A DNA stretch of 64,000 bases from CAKZNE01 sp002695025 (GCA_913043285.1 CAJWML010000005.1:62001-126000), one strand, 5' to 3'; positions 47,929 through 58,214 are shown, counted from the stretch's first letter. Program-made: numbers and translations. The notes: a model not told the origin generated them from the sequence alone.

Positions 47929-50219
47929 TTGCCTCTGTCCTTGCCGAAAATACGTTTGAAGAAACCCTTCTTTTCCGTTTCGTCATCTTCATCGCGAGCG
48001 CGGGTTCCTTCTTCACTATGAAAAAGGTCCCTCAGCTTATCCAGCAGTTCTTCTTCCCGGTAATCCGGGCAATCCAGCTTTTGAGCCAGGCGATCATTTA
48101 AAGGTGCAAATGCAGCCCCGGTGTAGGCACTGAGATCCTGGTTACGATTCGCCATCCGGAAGAACTCCCCAAACACCGGCAAAGCCATAGCCGAACCACT
48201 GCCATAAGAGCCGTTGTTAAAGTGAACGCCCGGGCTGGACGCTCCCACCCACACTCCGGCTACTACAGAAGGGTTATAGCCTATAAACCAACCATCGGTA
48301 TAATTTTGGGCGGTTCCGGTCTTACCAGCCAAATCGTTCCTCAGGCCGTAAGTTCCCCGAAGCCGGTACCCTGTTCCTTCATCCACCACTGCCTTTAACA
48401 TCTCGGTCATTAGCCTGGCGTTATCCGGATTGATCACCAGCTCACCTCTCGGGCCTTTGGTCCTTTCATACAGAACTTCACCGGTGGCCGTGGTGATCTT
48501 TTCAATAAAATAGGGTTGTACACTAAAACCATTATTGGCAAACACACCATAGGCTTTCACCATCTCGTAAAGGGTAACACTACCGGTACCTAAGGCCACA
48601 GAAGGGTTTTCGGGTAATTTGCTATCTATCCCCATGCGCCTGGCTGTAACGATTACATTATTGATACCCGTTTCAAAAACGGTTTTTACTGCAGCTACAT
48701 TTATAGACTTTTTCAAAGCTCCCTTCATACTGTACATCCCGCCATATTCATTGTCGTAATTGCGGGGCGACCAATCCTCGTAGTTTTCGTAAACACGTCT
48801 TTCGTTCTCTATGTACTCGCAAGGATCAATGCCCTGTTCCAATGCGGTGGCGTATACAATAGGCTTAAAAGTAGAAGCCGACTGCCGGTGTGCCATTACA
48901 TGATCATAAGGCAATAACTGGTGATCCAGCCCTCCTACCCAGCAAAGTACGGCCCCGGACTGAGGGTTTAACGCAAAAAAAGCGCCCTGCAGCATTTTTA
49001 CGTAATACGCCACAGAGTCACGAATGCTCATCTCCAGCACCGTATCTCTTCCCCGGTAATATACCTGAACCGGGTGCTTCCTATCCAGATAATATTCCAT
49101 AGAGTCCTTGCTCAACTTCTTCCGTTCAAGATTGCGGTACGAAATACTCTTTTTCAGTTCCTGCTCAAACAGGGAACGGTGCGTGCGCATAGGGTCTTTG
49201 CCGTCTCCGTATTTATCAAAAGCTGACTGCAGACCACCTAAGTGTTCCTTAAGAGACTGATTGGCATAGGATTGCATGGCATAATTCAAAGACGTATAAA
49301 TGCGAAGACCATCCTTTTCAATATCATAGGGTGTGCCGTTAGACCTGGCTTTGTCCTGGAGCAATACAGCCGCATTATTCCTGACGTGCTTCATAAAATA
49401 CGGTGCAGGTGAAGCATCGGCTATATTCTTATAGGAAAGCTCCAGGGGTAAACCTCTAAGGGAATCTGCCTCCTCTGCCGACAAATAACCGTAGCGAAGC
49501 ATCTGGTTGAGTACTACATTCCTGCGGCCTAAAGCATGATCCGGGTGCAAACGGGGATTGTAATAGGTATTGGCCTTGAGAATACCTACCAGTACGGCCG
49601 ATTCTTCCGAATGAAGATCCTTCACTTCTTTACCGAAAAACCTGCGGCTGCCTTCGCCAATACCGTACACATTCTCAGAAAAGGAAACGGTATTCAGGTA
49701 GAGCTGCAGAATCTCTTCCTTGCTGTAGATCTCCTCTATGCGATTGGCAAGGATCATCTCCTTCACCTTATTGACCGGCATGGTAAGAAAGCCGAAATTC
49801 CTGCGCCCGTAGAGGTTTTTGGCCAGCTGCTGGGTAAGGGTGCTTCCTCCCCCGGAACTGCGATCGCCCAGGAGAATGCTTTTGAAAAGCACCCTCAGCA
49901 CACTGCGGTTATCCACACCTTCATGCTCAAAGAACCGGGCATCTTCCGTAGCCACCAGGGCGTGGATCAGGTTTTGGGGAAATTGCTCGTAAGAAACATT
50001 GGTGCGATTTTCCTCGAATATCTTCCCGATCAGCTTTTGGTCTGCTGAAAAAACAAGGGTAGCCGTAGCATGGTGAATGTCCTTTAACTCTTCTTTATCG
50101 GGTAAAGGGCCGAAGGCTTCCCAGCTGACCAGTAAAAAGAAAAGTCCTATACCCAGCAGGAAAGCTCCCACTATGCCTCCTGTCCACAAGAGGACTTTAC
50201 GGATGTATTTTCTTTTCAT
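47925..50219 (-). CDS. PBP1-type bifunctional transglycosylase/transpeptidase
   Basis: A 764-residue class A penicillin-binding protein that polymerises and cross-links peptidoglycan. A cytoplasmic basic start and a membrane helix (about 9-32) precede the GT51 glycosyltransferase domain with VATEDARFFEHEGVDNRSVL and SSGGGSTLTQQLAKNLYGR. The transpeptidase domain has the active-site SASTFKP (SXXK), SINVA (SXN-type) and GKTGTAQNYTDGW (KTG). The C-terminal tail is highly charged (about 30 residues ending FFKRIFGKDRGN). Convergent with DUF4197 with a 4-base overlap. Confidence 0.95.
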   Translation of the reverse strand: MKRKYIRKVLLWTGGIVGAFLLGIGLFFLLVSWEAFGPLPDKEELKDIHHATATLVFSADQKLIGKIFEENRTNVSYEQFPQNLIHALVATEDARFFEHEGVDNRSVLRVLFKSILLGDRSSGGGSTLTQQLAKNLYGRRNFGFLTMPVNKVKEMILANRIEEIYSKEEILQLYLNTVSFSENVYGIGEGSRRFFGKEVKDLHSEESAVLVGILKANTYYNPRLHPDHALGRRNVVLNQMLRYGYLSAEEADSLRGLPLELSYKNIADASPAPYFMKHVRNNAAVLLQDKARSNGTPYDIEKDGLRIYTSLNYAMQSYANQSLKEHLGGLQSAFDKYGDGKDPMRTHRSLFEQELKKSISYRNLERKKLSKDSMEYYLDRKHPVQVYYRGRDTVLEMSIRDSVAYYVKMLQGAFFALNPQSGAVLCWVGGLDHQLLPYDHVMAHRQSASTFKPIVYATALEQGIDPCEYIENERRVYENYEDWSPRNYDNEYGGMYSMKGALKKSINVAAVKTVFETGINNVIVTARRMGIDSKLPENPSVALGTGSVTLYEMVKAYGVFANNGFSVQPYFIEKITTATGEVLYERTKGPRGELVINPDNARLMTEMLKAVVDEGTGYRLRGTYGLRNDLAGKTGTAQNYTDGWFIGYNPSVVAGVWVGASSPGVHFNNGSYGSGSAMALPVFGEFFRMANRNQDLSAYTGAAFAPLNDRLAQKLDCPDYREEELLDKLRDLFHSEEGTRARDEDDETEKKGFFKRIFGKDRGN

Positions 50220-50265
50220 GTCCGGCTAAATATGGACACAAGGACAAAAAAGTGACCCAAAAGGT

Positions 50266-50781
50266 TCAGATGCGCTTCATCTGTTGCTTGATCATTTTCA
50301 CCTGATCAGTGAGCATGCCCCGGGTATCGAGTTTTTTAACTTCGGTAAGCAGCACCATAGCCTCGCGCTTCCTGCGTTTGGAAACTGCCACTCCGGCCAG
50401 CTGTAGCTTCACCATAGCCTGGTCGTGTTTCATCCGTAAGCCGGTAGAAAGTGCTTTGCGTAGCAGGGTCTCGGACTTGGTAAGGCTCCTTTGGGATTCA
50501 ATCATGCCCATCAGCATATAATAATACGCCAGCTGACCTTTAACCAGGGCCGCTTCAGGATTCTTGATACGCAAAAGAGACTTCTCCGCTTTATCCAGGT
50601 TATTTTTACGCAAATGCCAGAAGGCAATGATGATATTTTCGTTTCGGAAATAGGTGAGCAATACCAGCCCGGCCAGCAATACCAGCATAATGCCATTGCC
50701 AATATTCCCTTCCACAAATTGCCATACGGCCCACGCAAAAATGAGTACCGTGAGTGTAAGGCGTATGATCTTGTTCAGCAT
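50266..50781 (-). CDS. Membrane-anchored helical-repeat protein
   Basis: A 171-residue protein with two closely spaced hydrophobic helices at the N-terminus (about 5-24 and 29-45), then helical segments resembling one or two TPR units (LDKAEKSLLRIKNPEAALVK, LTKSETLLRKALSTGLRMK). I do not recognise the family. It lies 46 bases upstream of the PBP1-type gene on the same strand and may be co-transcribed with it, which would hint at an envelope role. Function is not assigned. Confidence 0.7.
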   Translation of the reverse strand: MLNKIIRLTLTVLIFAWAVWQFVEGNIGNGIMLVLLAGLVLLTYFRNENIIIAFWHLRKNNLDKAEKSLLRIKNPEAALVKGQLAYYYMLMGMIESQRSLTKSETLLRKALSTGLRMKHDQAMVKLQLAGVAVSKRRKREAMVLLTEVKKLDTRGMLTDQVKMIKQQMKRI

Positions 50782-50841
50782 GATTTTTTATTGAGGCGGC
50801 AAATTTATTGAATATAATCTACCTCAGCACCCCACCGGGGG

Positions 50842-50965
50842 TTCTTTAGTTGGAAAGTTCAAGGTTGAAGGTTCCTGGTTCAAAGTTGAAAGTTCAACGT
50901 TTATGGTTCTATTTACCCTTTAAGCTTTAAAACCTTACATCCTTAAAACTTTGCACCCACTCACT
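50842..50965. repeat. Intergenic GTTCAA-rich repeat element, copy 1
   Basis: About 120 bases with tandem, variable units around AAGTTCAAGGTTGAAGG and GTTCAAAGTTGAAAG, then the block AAGCTTTAAAACCTTACA also found in the element at 52429. It lies just after the stop of the T9SS gene at 50961-52427. Confidence 0.6.
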
Positions 50966-52427
50966 CTTTGATGATTTTTACCGCCTCAGTGCTGCCGCTC
51001 TGCAAATGATAAATGCCGGGTGGCCAGGCAGCGGTGGGGATAGTTAGCTGCTGTACCTCTGAAAATACGGCTTCATACACCAATTGCCCGGTGGCAGTGT
51101 ACACCTTGATTTCCTCCTCTTTTTGCAGTTCTTTCCAGGCCAGTTTGAGCTGGTCGTATACGGGGTTGGGATAAACCTTTAGGTCCGCCTCCTTAATGGG
51201 TAATTCCGGCAAACTCACTCGCTCGCAACCTGCCGTATCGCAACCGTATTGATCAAGTTTTAACAACCATGTCCAATCGTAGGCTCCGCCCAACACATAG
51301 TAGCGATTATCCTGATCCAGGAAGTAACCGGCAGCAATGAGACCGGTATCCGCAGTAGGCCGTACTGCATAGATATTGCTAAAACCCTCTGGGTAACCGA
51401 ACCAATAATTCTGGTGCCAGATACTATCCCCGTCCTCGTTGAACTTAAAGAGGTAGGAGATGTCCTTGCCAGGGTCTACGTAGGTGTAGCCCCCGACAAC
51501 AAAATGTCCGTCCAGGGTTGGAGTAAAAGCCCATGAACCCAACACATCCAGTATTGGGCCTATATAATTATTTGCTGAGATATTTCCAGAAGTGTCAATT
51601 ATCCCGAACCGCAACCTCATTGGCCTGTTATAAGATTGCCAACTGGTATCCAAATCTTCAGGTGCTATAAACAAATAGTTGCCGCTAGGTCTAACCGCTA
51701 ATCTAACCAGACCAATACCATTCTTACTACTGAATTCTCTTTTCCACAATTCGTTGCCCTGGGCATCGGTGCGGATAATAAAACCCTTATTGGTATGCAG
51801 GCTGGCGTAAGAGCCACCAGCCCCCAGCAAATAACCTTTATCTGCAACTGGGGCGATATAACCGCCAAAATAACCGCCAAAAGTTACGTTGGTGGTATCC
51901 TCATAGTGCTTTTCCCATAATACATTAAGGTTGGTATCTACCCGGCATAGGTATAGATTAGAGAGATTACCCGGACGGTCAAAACGCCCGCAGGCCATAA
52001 AGGTGCTGTCGCTATCGGGGTATAAAGAATTGACCACGGTGTAAGCAGAATCAATTTGGTGAACATCAGTACTTAGGGTATCCCACTGCCGGTTGAATTT
52101 GATAAAACGTACCTGCCCGCCTATAGTATAGGCTCCTATAAAGCGCTGTTTACCTGCCAATTTGTACAAGCAGTGACCGGTAGTAAAAGGGGTATTCCCA
52201 AAAAGATAATACGCAGAATCCACTACGTCACCCAGCAGATCATACTCCCGTATCACCAGCCCGTTCAGGTTTTTCTGATACTTGAACATAGTCACATATC
52301 CGGAGTCAAGCACCAGCAGTTCCGGCTGATCTCCACCCCAATCGTAAATACGGTTAAAGTGGGTTTGACCGGCCAGCGTAGCTGTCACCAAGAGGAGGAG
52401 TAAGAGGTATGTGGGTTTCTGTTTCAC
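50961..52427 (-). CDS. T9SS type A sorting domain protein
   Basis: A 488-residue secreted protein (signal peptide ending LAGQ). The body is a series of beta-propeller-like repeats with WD- and DTN-rich turns, such as GFIIRTDAQGNELWKREF and YLFKFNEDGDSIWHQNYWFG, typical of Bacteroidetes proteins of unknown ligand. The C-terminal 75 residues start with LKVYPNPVYDQLKLAW and contain VYTATGQLVYEAVF and LPTAAWPPGIYHL-like elements, the type A T9SS signal. It therefore should reach the cell surface or medium by T9SS. A related repeat element lies at each end of the gene. Confidence 0.85.
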   Translation of the reverse strand: MKQKPTYLLLLLLVTATLAGQTHFNRIYDWGGDQPELLVLDSGYVTMFKYQKNLNGLVIREYDLLGDVVDSAYYLFGNTPFTTGHCLYKLAGKQRFIGAYTIGGQVRFIKFNRQWDTLSTDVHQIDSAYTVVNSLYPDSDSTFMACGRFDRPGNLSNLYLCRVDTNLNVLWEKHYEDTTNVTFGGYFGGYIAPVADKGYLLGAGGSYASLHTNKGFIIRTDAQGNELWKREFSSKNGIGLVRLAVRPSGNYLFIAPEDLDTSWQSYNRPMRLRFGIIDTSGNISANNYIGPILDVLGSWAFTPTLDGHFVVGGYTYVDPGKDISYLFKFNEDGDSIWHQNYWFGYPEGFSNIYAVRPTADTGLIAAGYFLDQDNRYYVLGGAYDWTWLLKLDQYGCDTAGCERVSLPELPIKEADLKVYPNPVYDQLKLAWKELQKEEEIKVYTATGQLVYEAVFSEVQQLTIPTAAWPPGIYHLQSGSTEAVKIIKE

Positions 52428-52428
52428 T

Positions 52429-52518
52429 CTTTAGTTGTAAGGTTCTAAAGTTGTAAGGATGTAAGGTTCAGGCTCATTTAAACTTGAAAGCTTTAAAACC
52501 TTACACCCTTATAACTCA
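52429..52518. repeat. Intergenic repeat element, copy 2, with long inverted repeat
   Basis: GTTGTAAGGATGTAAGGTT (52450-52468) pairs with AACCTTACACCCTTATAAC (52497-52515): 17 Watson-Crick pairs, one wobble and one mismatch. It shares the block AAGCTTTAAAACCTTACA and the CTTTAGTTG start with the element at 50842. It lies after the stop of the T9SS gene at 52526. Confidence 0.65.
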
Positions 52519-52525
52519 CTTTAGT

Positions 52526-55216
52526 CTACTGTAACAACAGCGTTTCCGAATATACTACATCTTCGCCACTGCGCAGCCGCAAAATATATGAACCTGCCAG
52601 ATGATCATGTAAACGTACCACACTGGTATTGCGCGCAAAATCTTCCACCCGCTGGCTTTGCAACAGATGTCCGTCCATCGTGTATAATTCAATGAGCAGG
52701 GCTTCGCTCAAACCCAGTTGCAGCCAGTCCCACTGTATAATGAGGTGATCCGTAGCCGGATTGGGATAGACCTGTACCCGGGCCAGGGGATGAGCCGGGC
52801 GGTTGGGCTGGCTGAAGGTGCGTTTGCCCTGTGGTTCTGCGGGATAGTCCGGCAGGCGGTACTCTGCCTCCACTTCGTTGAGCCAAAGCAAAGAAATGGC
52901 CTTATTGCGCAGCAGGCCGTAGCCGGCTTGTTCATAGGTGGCCATATCCTGCAGTACGTTGATCTCTTCGGCATTCAGCTGGGTAAGCAGGCGCTCATCG
53001 TGCAGGCAGCCGGTCACCACACCGTAATAGGTGAGCATCCCAGCATGCAGGTCTGCCTCACTTCCTTCCATAAAGGCCGTGGCCGCTATGGCTTCCAAAT
53101 GCGTTTCGGCCTCTGCCAAACGCCCGGCCTGCAGTTCCATATCCACCAGCATATAGTGCAGCCAAAGTTCATCCCGCCCTTCCAGCAGTTCGGCCAGGCG
53201 GTCCAGGGCATCCTCTTCATCTCCGTAGGAAGCCATTAAAAGGTCCAGCAATTCGTGCCGTTGGTAGTTGTGACCGGATATTTTAGCGGTCTGTACATCG
53301 TAGGAGGTAAAGGTCTGGCTGCCCGCTTCTATATCGGCAATGGTAGAGGCGGCAAAAGGCGGCTGGTGGTGGTATACGGCTTCCATCACTTCCGGGTCAC
53401 GCGCCCCGTGGGGGTTGGCTATTAAAATATTACGGGTAGCCAGCTCGGGGAAATCATCTATTCCCATCAGGTTCAACAGGTTAGTGCGGGATACGTAAGG
53501 TGACATATCCATGAGATCCAGGTACAACTGCTGGTAATCCGGGTTACCGGCCGCCAGTATCTGCGCTTCCAGACCTGGAGTGCTGCCGTTGTCGATGAGT
53601 TGCACCAGCAGTTCCCATGTATCCCCCCAGTCCTGGTCTTCACCCATCAGGCCGCCCCGGGTGGTATTCTGATCGTCCGGGCTGATGGCCAAAGGTGGGT
53701 CAGGGCAAAGAGTACTATAGTCAAAATCTATAGTTTGTTTAAGTAATACCAAAGGTCTTGAAAACCCCGGACGATTCGAAGATACCGGTATACAGCGTGG
53801 TTCCTTTTCCGAACAATAGTAAAAAGACTCCTGGCAGGTATGCTGGGTCCACCAATGCACGGAATCTCCCACGGTATGCAGGTTATTGGCCATTTTCGAA
53901 TAGACTGGTGCAGCTGGCACAAAAGGCCCCTGGTGTTTGGCAATGCCCAGTTCTGCCGTTACGGAATGAGTAGAAGACCACCCACCTATTACCCAGCCAT
54001 CGGCACCTATATTGGAGAATTTATTGAAATCATTGCACTGGATCACCAGGCCATCGGTACCAGAGGCGTTGCGGTTGTGTTCATAGCATTGTATACTCCC
54101 GGCTACCTGGTCGATATGGTTCTTGTAAATACGGTTGCTGTAGCCTTTGCAGTCCATTACCACCACGGGGGTTTGCCGGGTTATAATACCGCTACTGATA
54201 TTGGTAAAGTAATTCCGGGCTACGGAAAATTCCTGGGTATTATCCAGGTATACGCCATAGGTATCACCACCGGGAGATTGCTGGCCTTTACGCATGTAAA
54301 ATGCGTTGTATTGCACTTTTACATTGGCACAGGCCATAAAGTGGACCCCGCTAGCATCGTTGTAAAAATCAATGTTACTGACTTCTATTTCCTTATCCGG
54401 TCGTCCTCCCCCGGAGGCAAAAATAGCCCGGTCGTAATTTTCAAAACGCCCGTTGCGTTGCGGGGAACCGGTTACGTAGAACACGGCATTGGTGGCACCT
54501 ATGGCGGTACGGTCTTCGGTAGTATCACCCGTACGGGTACGGATAAAGCGGCAACCAGCAAAGCTGGGACCGGCCACGTCCAGCAAAGCCATGTGGGAAA
54601 GCAGCGCGGAAGGGCTGTTGTAATTATTATCCCGCAAAAAGTCGCAATTGGTAAAGGTGGCTTTATAGTCCGGCTCGCTGCTGCCACTGCCATCATGGTA
54701 GGTAAGCAGGATAATATCGCGGGTGTTGTTTTCAAAAATGGCGTTTTGGGCGGTAATCATGCCCCCGGTATGCTGCCAGTCGTACCCGGCCGGAGTATGA
54801 GTAGTGTTGAGTACACCGCGGCAGGCGTGGGATATTTTACCGCTGTTGATGATCTCCAGGATTCCCTGGTTAGCGGGCGTTTGGCTGAGGTTGCGGTTAC
54901 CTTTTACTTCTATACCCTTCCAGGAAGGACCGCAGGCAGCATTGCGGGTAATGTGGCCACCGTTTATACTCAGTTTACCACCCGGTTTCACTATGATCTT
55001 ACCATCGGTGAGCATTTCCACGGTACCGTATACGGTAAGGGTGGCCCCGGAGTTTATTTCAATATCGGTATTGAATTGTTGGGTGCCGTTCCAAACGGTG
55101 TTGCTGCTAATGACCAGCGGGTTGTTGGGATCATAGGAGCAGTTTTGCGCATACGAACTGCTACATAGGCCGAACGCTAAAAGGCCCGCGCCCAAAAAGG
55201 AATGGATGTTTTTCAT
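52526..55216 (-). CDS. Large T9SS type A protein with right-handed beta-helix repeats
   Basis: An 896-residue secreted protein (signal peptide ending SSYAQ after ATG 55216; the frame continues upstream to 55273 but that would bury the signal). The first 400 residues show the short, Asn/Gly-rich repeats of parallel beta-helix proteins (SNTVWNGTQQFNTDIEINSG, LSINGGHITRNAACGPSWKG, VKVQYNAFYMRKGQQSPGGD). A helical middle region follows. The C-terminal T9SS domain has VQVYPNPATDHLIIQWDWL and LHDHLAGSYILRLRSG. GC content looks higher than in its neighbours. Function unknown; beta-helix proteins often bind or cut polysaccharide. Confidence 0.85.
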   Translation of the reverse strand: MKNIHSFLGAGLLAFGLCSSSYAQNCSYDPNNPLVISSNTVWNGTQQFNTDIEINSGATLTVYGTVEMLTDGKIIVKPGGKLSINGGHITRNAACGPSWKGIEVKGNRNLSQTPANQGILEIINSGKISHACRGVLNTTHTPAGYDWQHTGGMITAQNAIFENNTRDIILLTYHDGSGSSEPDYKATFTNCDFLRDNNYNSPSALLSHMALLDVAGPSFAGCRFIRTRTGDTTEDRTAIGATNAVFYVTGSPQRNGRFENYDRAIFASGGGRPDKEIEVSNIDFYNDASGVHFMACANVKVQYNAFYMRKGQQSPGGDTYGVYLDNTQEFSVARNYFTNISSGIITRQTPVVVMDCKGYSNRIYKNHIDQVAGSIQCYEHNRNASGTDGLVIQCNDFNKFSNIGADGWVIGGWSSTHSVTAELGIAKHQGPFVPAAPVYSKMANNLHTVGDSVHWWTQHTCQESFYYCSEKEPRCIPVSSNRPGFSRPLVLLKQTIDFDYSTLCPDPPLAISPDDQNTTRGGLMGEDQDWGDTWELLVQLIDNGSTPGLEAQILAAGNPDYQQLYLDLMDMSPYVSRTNLLNLMGIDDFPELATRNILIANPHGARDPEVMEAVYHHQPPFAASTIADIEAGSQTFTSYDVQTAKISGHNYQRHELLDLLMASYGDEEDALDRLAELLEGRDELWLHYMLVDMELQAGRLAEAETHLEAIAATAFMEGSEADLHAGMLTYYGVVTGCLHDERLLTQLNAEEINVLQDMATYEQAGYGLLRNKAISLLWLNEVEAEYRLPDYPAEPQGKRTFSQPNRPAHPLARVQVYPNPATDHLIIQWDWLQLGLSEALLIELYTMDGHLLQSQRVEDFARNTSVVRLHDHLAGSYILRLRSGEDVVYSETLLLQ

Positions 55217-55712
55217 GCTTGGAGTATGTATTAAAGTTAAACCTGGAAAACTGAAGCCTTGCCGGGGATTCACCTACCGGTAAGCTTCTTCAATACTTTG
55301 TTTCCTCCCATGAAAACGTTGCAATGAACTGATTCCGAATATCCTACTTTGCTACCATTGAGCATGGGCTCATTTATTTTCCGCACTCTAAAACAATGAA
55401 GATAACGTAAGCCCTTGGTTCAAAGCTAAGCCAAAGTAAAGAATTTTTATCCATTACAGATAATTATCCCTAAAAGATGCTTGTTAGGGTAAAGGGATTG
55501 TTTGCCCTGGTTAAGGCTTGTAACACCAATAATGGCCTTTTCACTACACCGGAAATTGGTAGCCAGGTTTTTATCGTTTATTCTCACCTTCTGCTTGTGG
55601 AAATTGCTCCATAGAACGGTTGACTTACGGATAAATAACCAAGAGAAGGGAAAGAGAACCACAGGAGATGTGAGTTTTCAAACCGAGCCTTCGGAAATAC
55701 TGAAGGCAGGAT
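55217..55712. other. 496-base intergenic region without a supported gene
   Basis: Between the two minus-strand genes lies the 5' region of the T9SS gene and the 3' region after the TonB receptor stop. A minus-strand -7 box TAGCTTTG (55428 to 55421) may drive the T9SS gene, leaving a leader of about 200 bases. Short open frames on both strands (79 and 71 codons) have no recognisable product or signals. I see no RNA gene or repeat. Confidence 0.4.
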
Positions 55713-58214
55713 CTACAACTTTGCCACCAACTTTATATTGAGCAGGCGCCCGGTAAGGTAATTGGGTACGGCATATTCACGGGCGGTGCTTATATCTTTT
55801 ACCCACAAATAACTTACGGTATTGTTGCGGGCCAACAGGTTAAACACTTCCAATCCTACCCACAGGCTTTTGAACTGGTTGAGGAATTTGGATTTATAGG
55901 TTTTACCTTCGGCCTTGAGCACTTTGCTGAAACCAATATCGCTGCGGAAATAGGATGGCAGGCGGTAGTTGCGGTCTTTAGGCTCAGCCTGGGGAGGCCC
56001 GAAAGGCAGGCCAGTGCCGTATATCAGGGTAAGGCTCACCCGGAAGGTAGGATCGCGGGGCAGGTAATCCTGGAAAAAGATCTTGGCGTTAAAGCGCTGA
56101 TCGGTGGGCCGGGGCAGGTAACCGGCCCCATCGCCTTCAATATCTTCCTGTATGGAAAGTACTGACATACTAAGCCAGCTGTCCACTCCCTGTACAAATT
56201 CACCGTTGATACGGTAATCCAAACCCGTGGCATAACCACGCGAATTATTGATAGCACGGTAACGTATACGTACGTTATCCAGGTCGTATGGAATAAGATT
56301 ATCCAATATTTTATAATACACCTCCGTTACCATTTTGAAGGGACGGTTCCAGATGGTAAGCTGGTAATCATTACCGAGTACAAAATGAATGGATTGCTGG
56401 GCCTTGATGTTTTCATTGAGACCTCCGTTCAGATCGCGCATCTCGCGGTAAAAGGCGGGTTGGTAGTAAAAGCCGGAAGAAAACCGCCAAACCATATCTC
56501 TTTTCCAATCGGGTTTCCAGCTAAAACTGGCCCGCGGGCTTATTACGTTCTGGTTGTTAAAGGTCCAGTAGTGGGTACGTAAACCCAGGTTAAGGAAGAA
56601 ATCGTTGCCATTTTTCTGAAAAAGCTGGGTCCGCTCTACATACGCTGTAATGCGTGAAGACTGTACGGCCGCATCGCTGTCAAAACTCTCAAACAGACGG
56701 ATGCTGTCTTCCGGGGCGTACACCAAACCCAGGTCTCCTCCTACCACTTGCCCATTGGCATTAGTATCCACTCCTGTCACCGGGAAGGATACGGAAGGTC
56801 TATTGGGTACACTAAAGCCGGCTGAGTCAATACGTTCCCATTCTTTGTAAGTGTCAATAATATCTTCATACTGATATTTCACACCCCATCGCCAGGTGAC
56901 CTCATCTTTATCGTAAATACCATCATGGGCAAAATTGGCCACAATGGCGTCCAGCTTATTGCGGGCGTAATTCTGGAAGCCGCCAATGCCACGTAAAAAG
57001 GATATTTCACCAAAATCATCAGATCCCAGATTATTATTCAACTCGCCCAGGCGGTAGGCGCCTATTACGTCAAAATATTCCTGCTCGGTAGTTTGGAAGG
57101 CACTGGTGGTAAATTTCAGTTGCAACTCTTTATCCGGGCGGTAGGTAGTAGATAACGCTCCAAAGCGGGTGGTAAAATCATAGTCTTCCTTACCATCAAA
57201 AAACACCTCCAGGCGCAGGGCTTCCTGGAAAGTACCGAAATCGGTAGTCCTTCGATCCGGCACTACCTGGTAATTATTGCGGGAAAAGTTACCGAGGAAA
57301 CTGATCTCCAGATCATCCCGCAGGTAATAGGTAAGATAGGCCTGCACATCGGTAAAGCGGGGACGGAAGTCGGCATCCGTATCCAATGAGCCCAGTAATA
57401 TCTGATTGGTACGGTAACGTGCGCCCACTATGGCAGAAAGCCGCTTTTTAAACATCCGGTCTTCATATACAAGGTTACCTCCCAGGAGACTACCTTCCAG
57501 GGTCATCCCGAAATCATCGGGCTGGCGGTAGGTTATATCCAGAACGGAAGACATCTTATCGCCATAACGGGCTTCAAAACCACCGGCTGAGAACTTTACG
57601 TTACGCACCATCTGGGAGTTGACAAAGCTCAAGCCCTCCTGCTGACCGTTACGCACCAAAAAAGGGCGGTACACCTGTATGCCATTAACATACACCAGGT
57701 TTTCGTCAAAATTCCCTCCCCGCACGGAATACTGGGAGCTCAGTTCATTATAGCTACTCACCCCCGGGAGGGTCTTGATGATGCCCTCTACATCAGAACC
57801 CGGCCCTACAAAAGCTTCAATGTCTTTCTTATTAACACCAATCTGGTTCTCAAAGCGGGCTTTTTTATCAATTACATCTACATTATCCAAAAAGTTGGGC
57901 AACAGCTTCAAGCTCTTATCCAAAATAACCGTTGCACCTTCCTTTACGGAAAATACAATGGTATCCGGCTTGTACCCGAAATTGGTGAAAAAGGCAATGA
58001 GATTGGCACCATCATTAATGGTCATCCTATAGGTACCATCAGCTTTACTGAGGGTGTAGAAATCGCCCACCGTAACGCGTACTCCTTCCAAAGGCGTACC
58101 CTCCGAATCCTTAACCGTTCCTTTTACCGTGGTTTCCTGGGCCAGCAGGGGCGTAAAAGCCCAGGCAAGCACAAATAGAAATGTAAGAAGTGGTTTCCGG
58201 GATGCTGTTGTCAT
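55713..58214 (-). CDS. TonB-dependent receptor with carboxypeptidase-regulatory domain
   Basis: An 833-residue outer membrane receptor. Signal peptide ends PLLAQ. It has a carboxypeptidase-regulatory-like domain (about 30-110; VKGTVKDSEGTPLEGVRVTV), a plug domain with VEGIIKTLPGVSSYNELSSQ, YSVRGGNFDENLVYVNGIQV and FEARYGDKMSSVLDITYRQ, and a long beta-barrel ending NLTGRLLNIKLVAKL-like strand. Nutrient unknown and no SusD-like partner is present. A gene for a related domain follows upstream at 58372-59034. Confidence 0.9.
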   Translation of the reverse strand: MTTASRKPLLTFLFVLAWAFTPLLAQETTVKGTVKDSEGTPLEGVRVTVGDFYTLSKADGTYRMTINDGANLIAFFTNFGYKPDTIVFSVKEGATVILDKSLKLLPNFLDNVDVIDKKARFENQIGVNKKDIEAFVGPGSDVEGIIKTLPGVSSYNELSSQYSVRGGNFDENLVYVNGIQVYRPFLVRNGQQEGLSFVNSQMVRNVKFSAGGFEARYGDKMSSVLDITYRQPDDFGMTLEGSLLGGNLVYEDRMFKKRLSAIVGARYRTNQILLGSLDTDADFRPRFTDVQAYLTYYLRDDLEISFLGNFSRNNYQVVPDRRTTDFGTFQEALRLEVFFDGKEDYDFTTRFGALSTTYRPDKELQLKFTTSAFQTTEQEYFDVIGAYRLGELNNNLGSDDFGEISFLRGIGGFQNYARNKLDAIVANFAHDGIYDKDEVTWRWGVKYQYEDIIDTYKEWERIDSAGFSVPNRPSVSFPVTGVDTNANGQVVGGDLGLVYAPEDSIRLFESFDSDAAVQSSRITAYVERTQLFQKNGNDFFLNLGLRTHYWTFNNQNVISPRASFSWKPDWKRDMVWRFSSGFYYQPAFYREMRDLNGGLNENIKAQQSIHFVLGNDYQLTIWNRPFKMVTEVYYKILDNLIPYDLDNVRIRYRAINNSRGYATGLDYRINGEFVQGVDSWLSMSVLSIQEDIEGDGAGYLPRPTDQRFNAKIFFQDYLPRDPTFRVSLTLIYGTGLPFGPPQAEPKDRNYRLPSYFRSDIGFSKVLKAEGKTYKSKFLNQFKSLWVGLEVFNLLARNNTVSYLWVKDISTAREYAVPNYLTGRLLNIKLVAKL

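Noticed and set aside
53840..55168. 442-codon open frame on the plus strand inside the beta-helix gene
   Set aside because: It is opposite to a well-supported secreted protein with signal peptide and sorting domain; its own translation is repetitive and shows no known motif. Long antisense frames are common in GC-richer genes.
55502..55741. 79-codon open frame in the long intergenic region
   Set aside because: It runs across the stop of the TonB receptor gene and has no start signal, signal peptide or motif.
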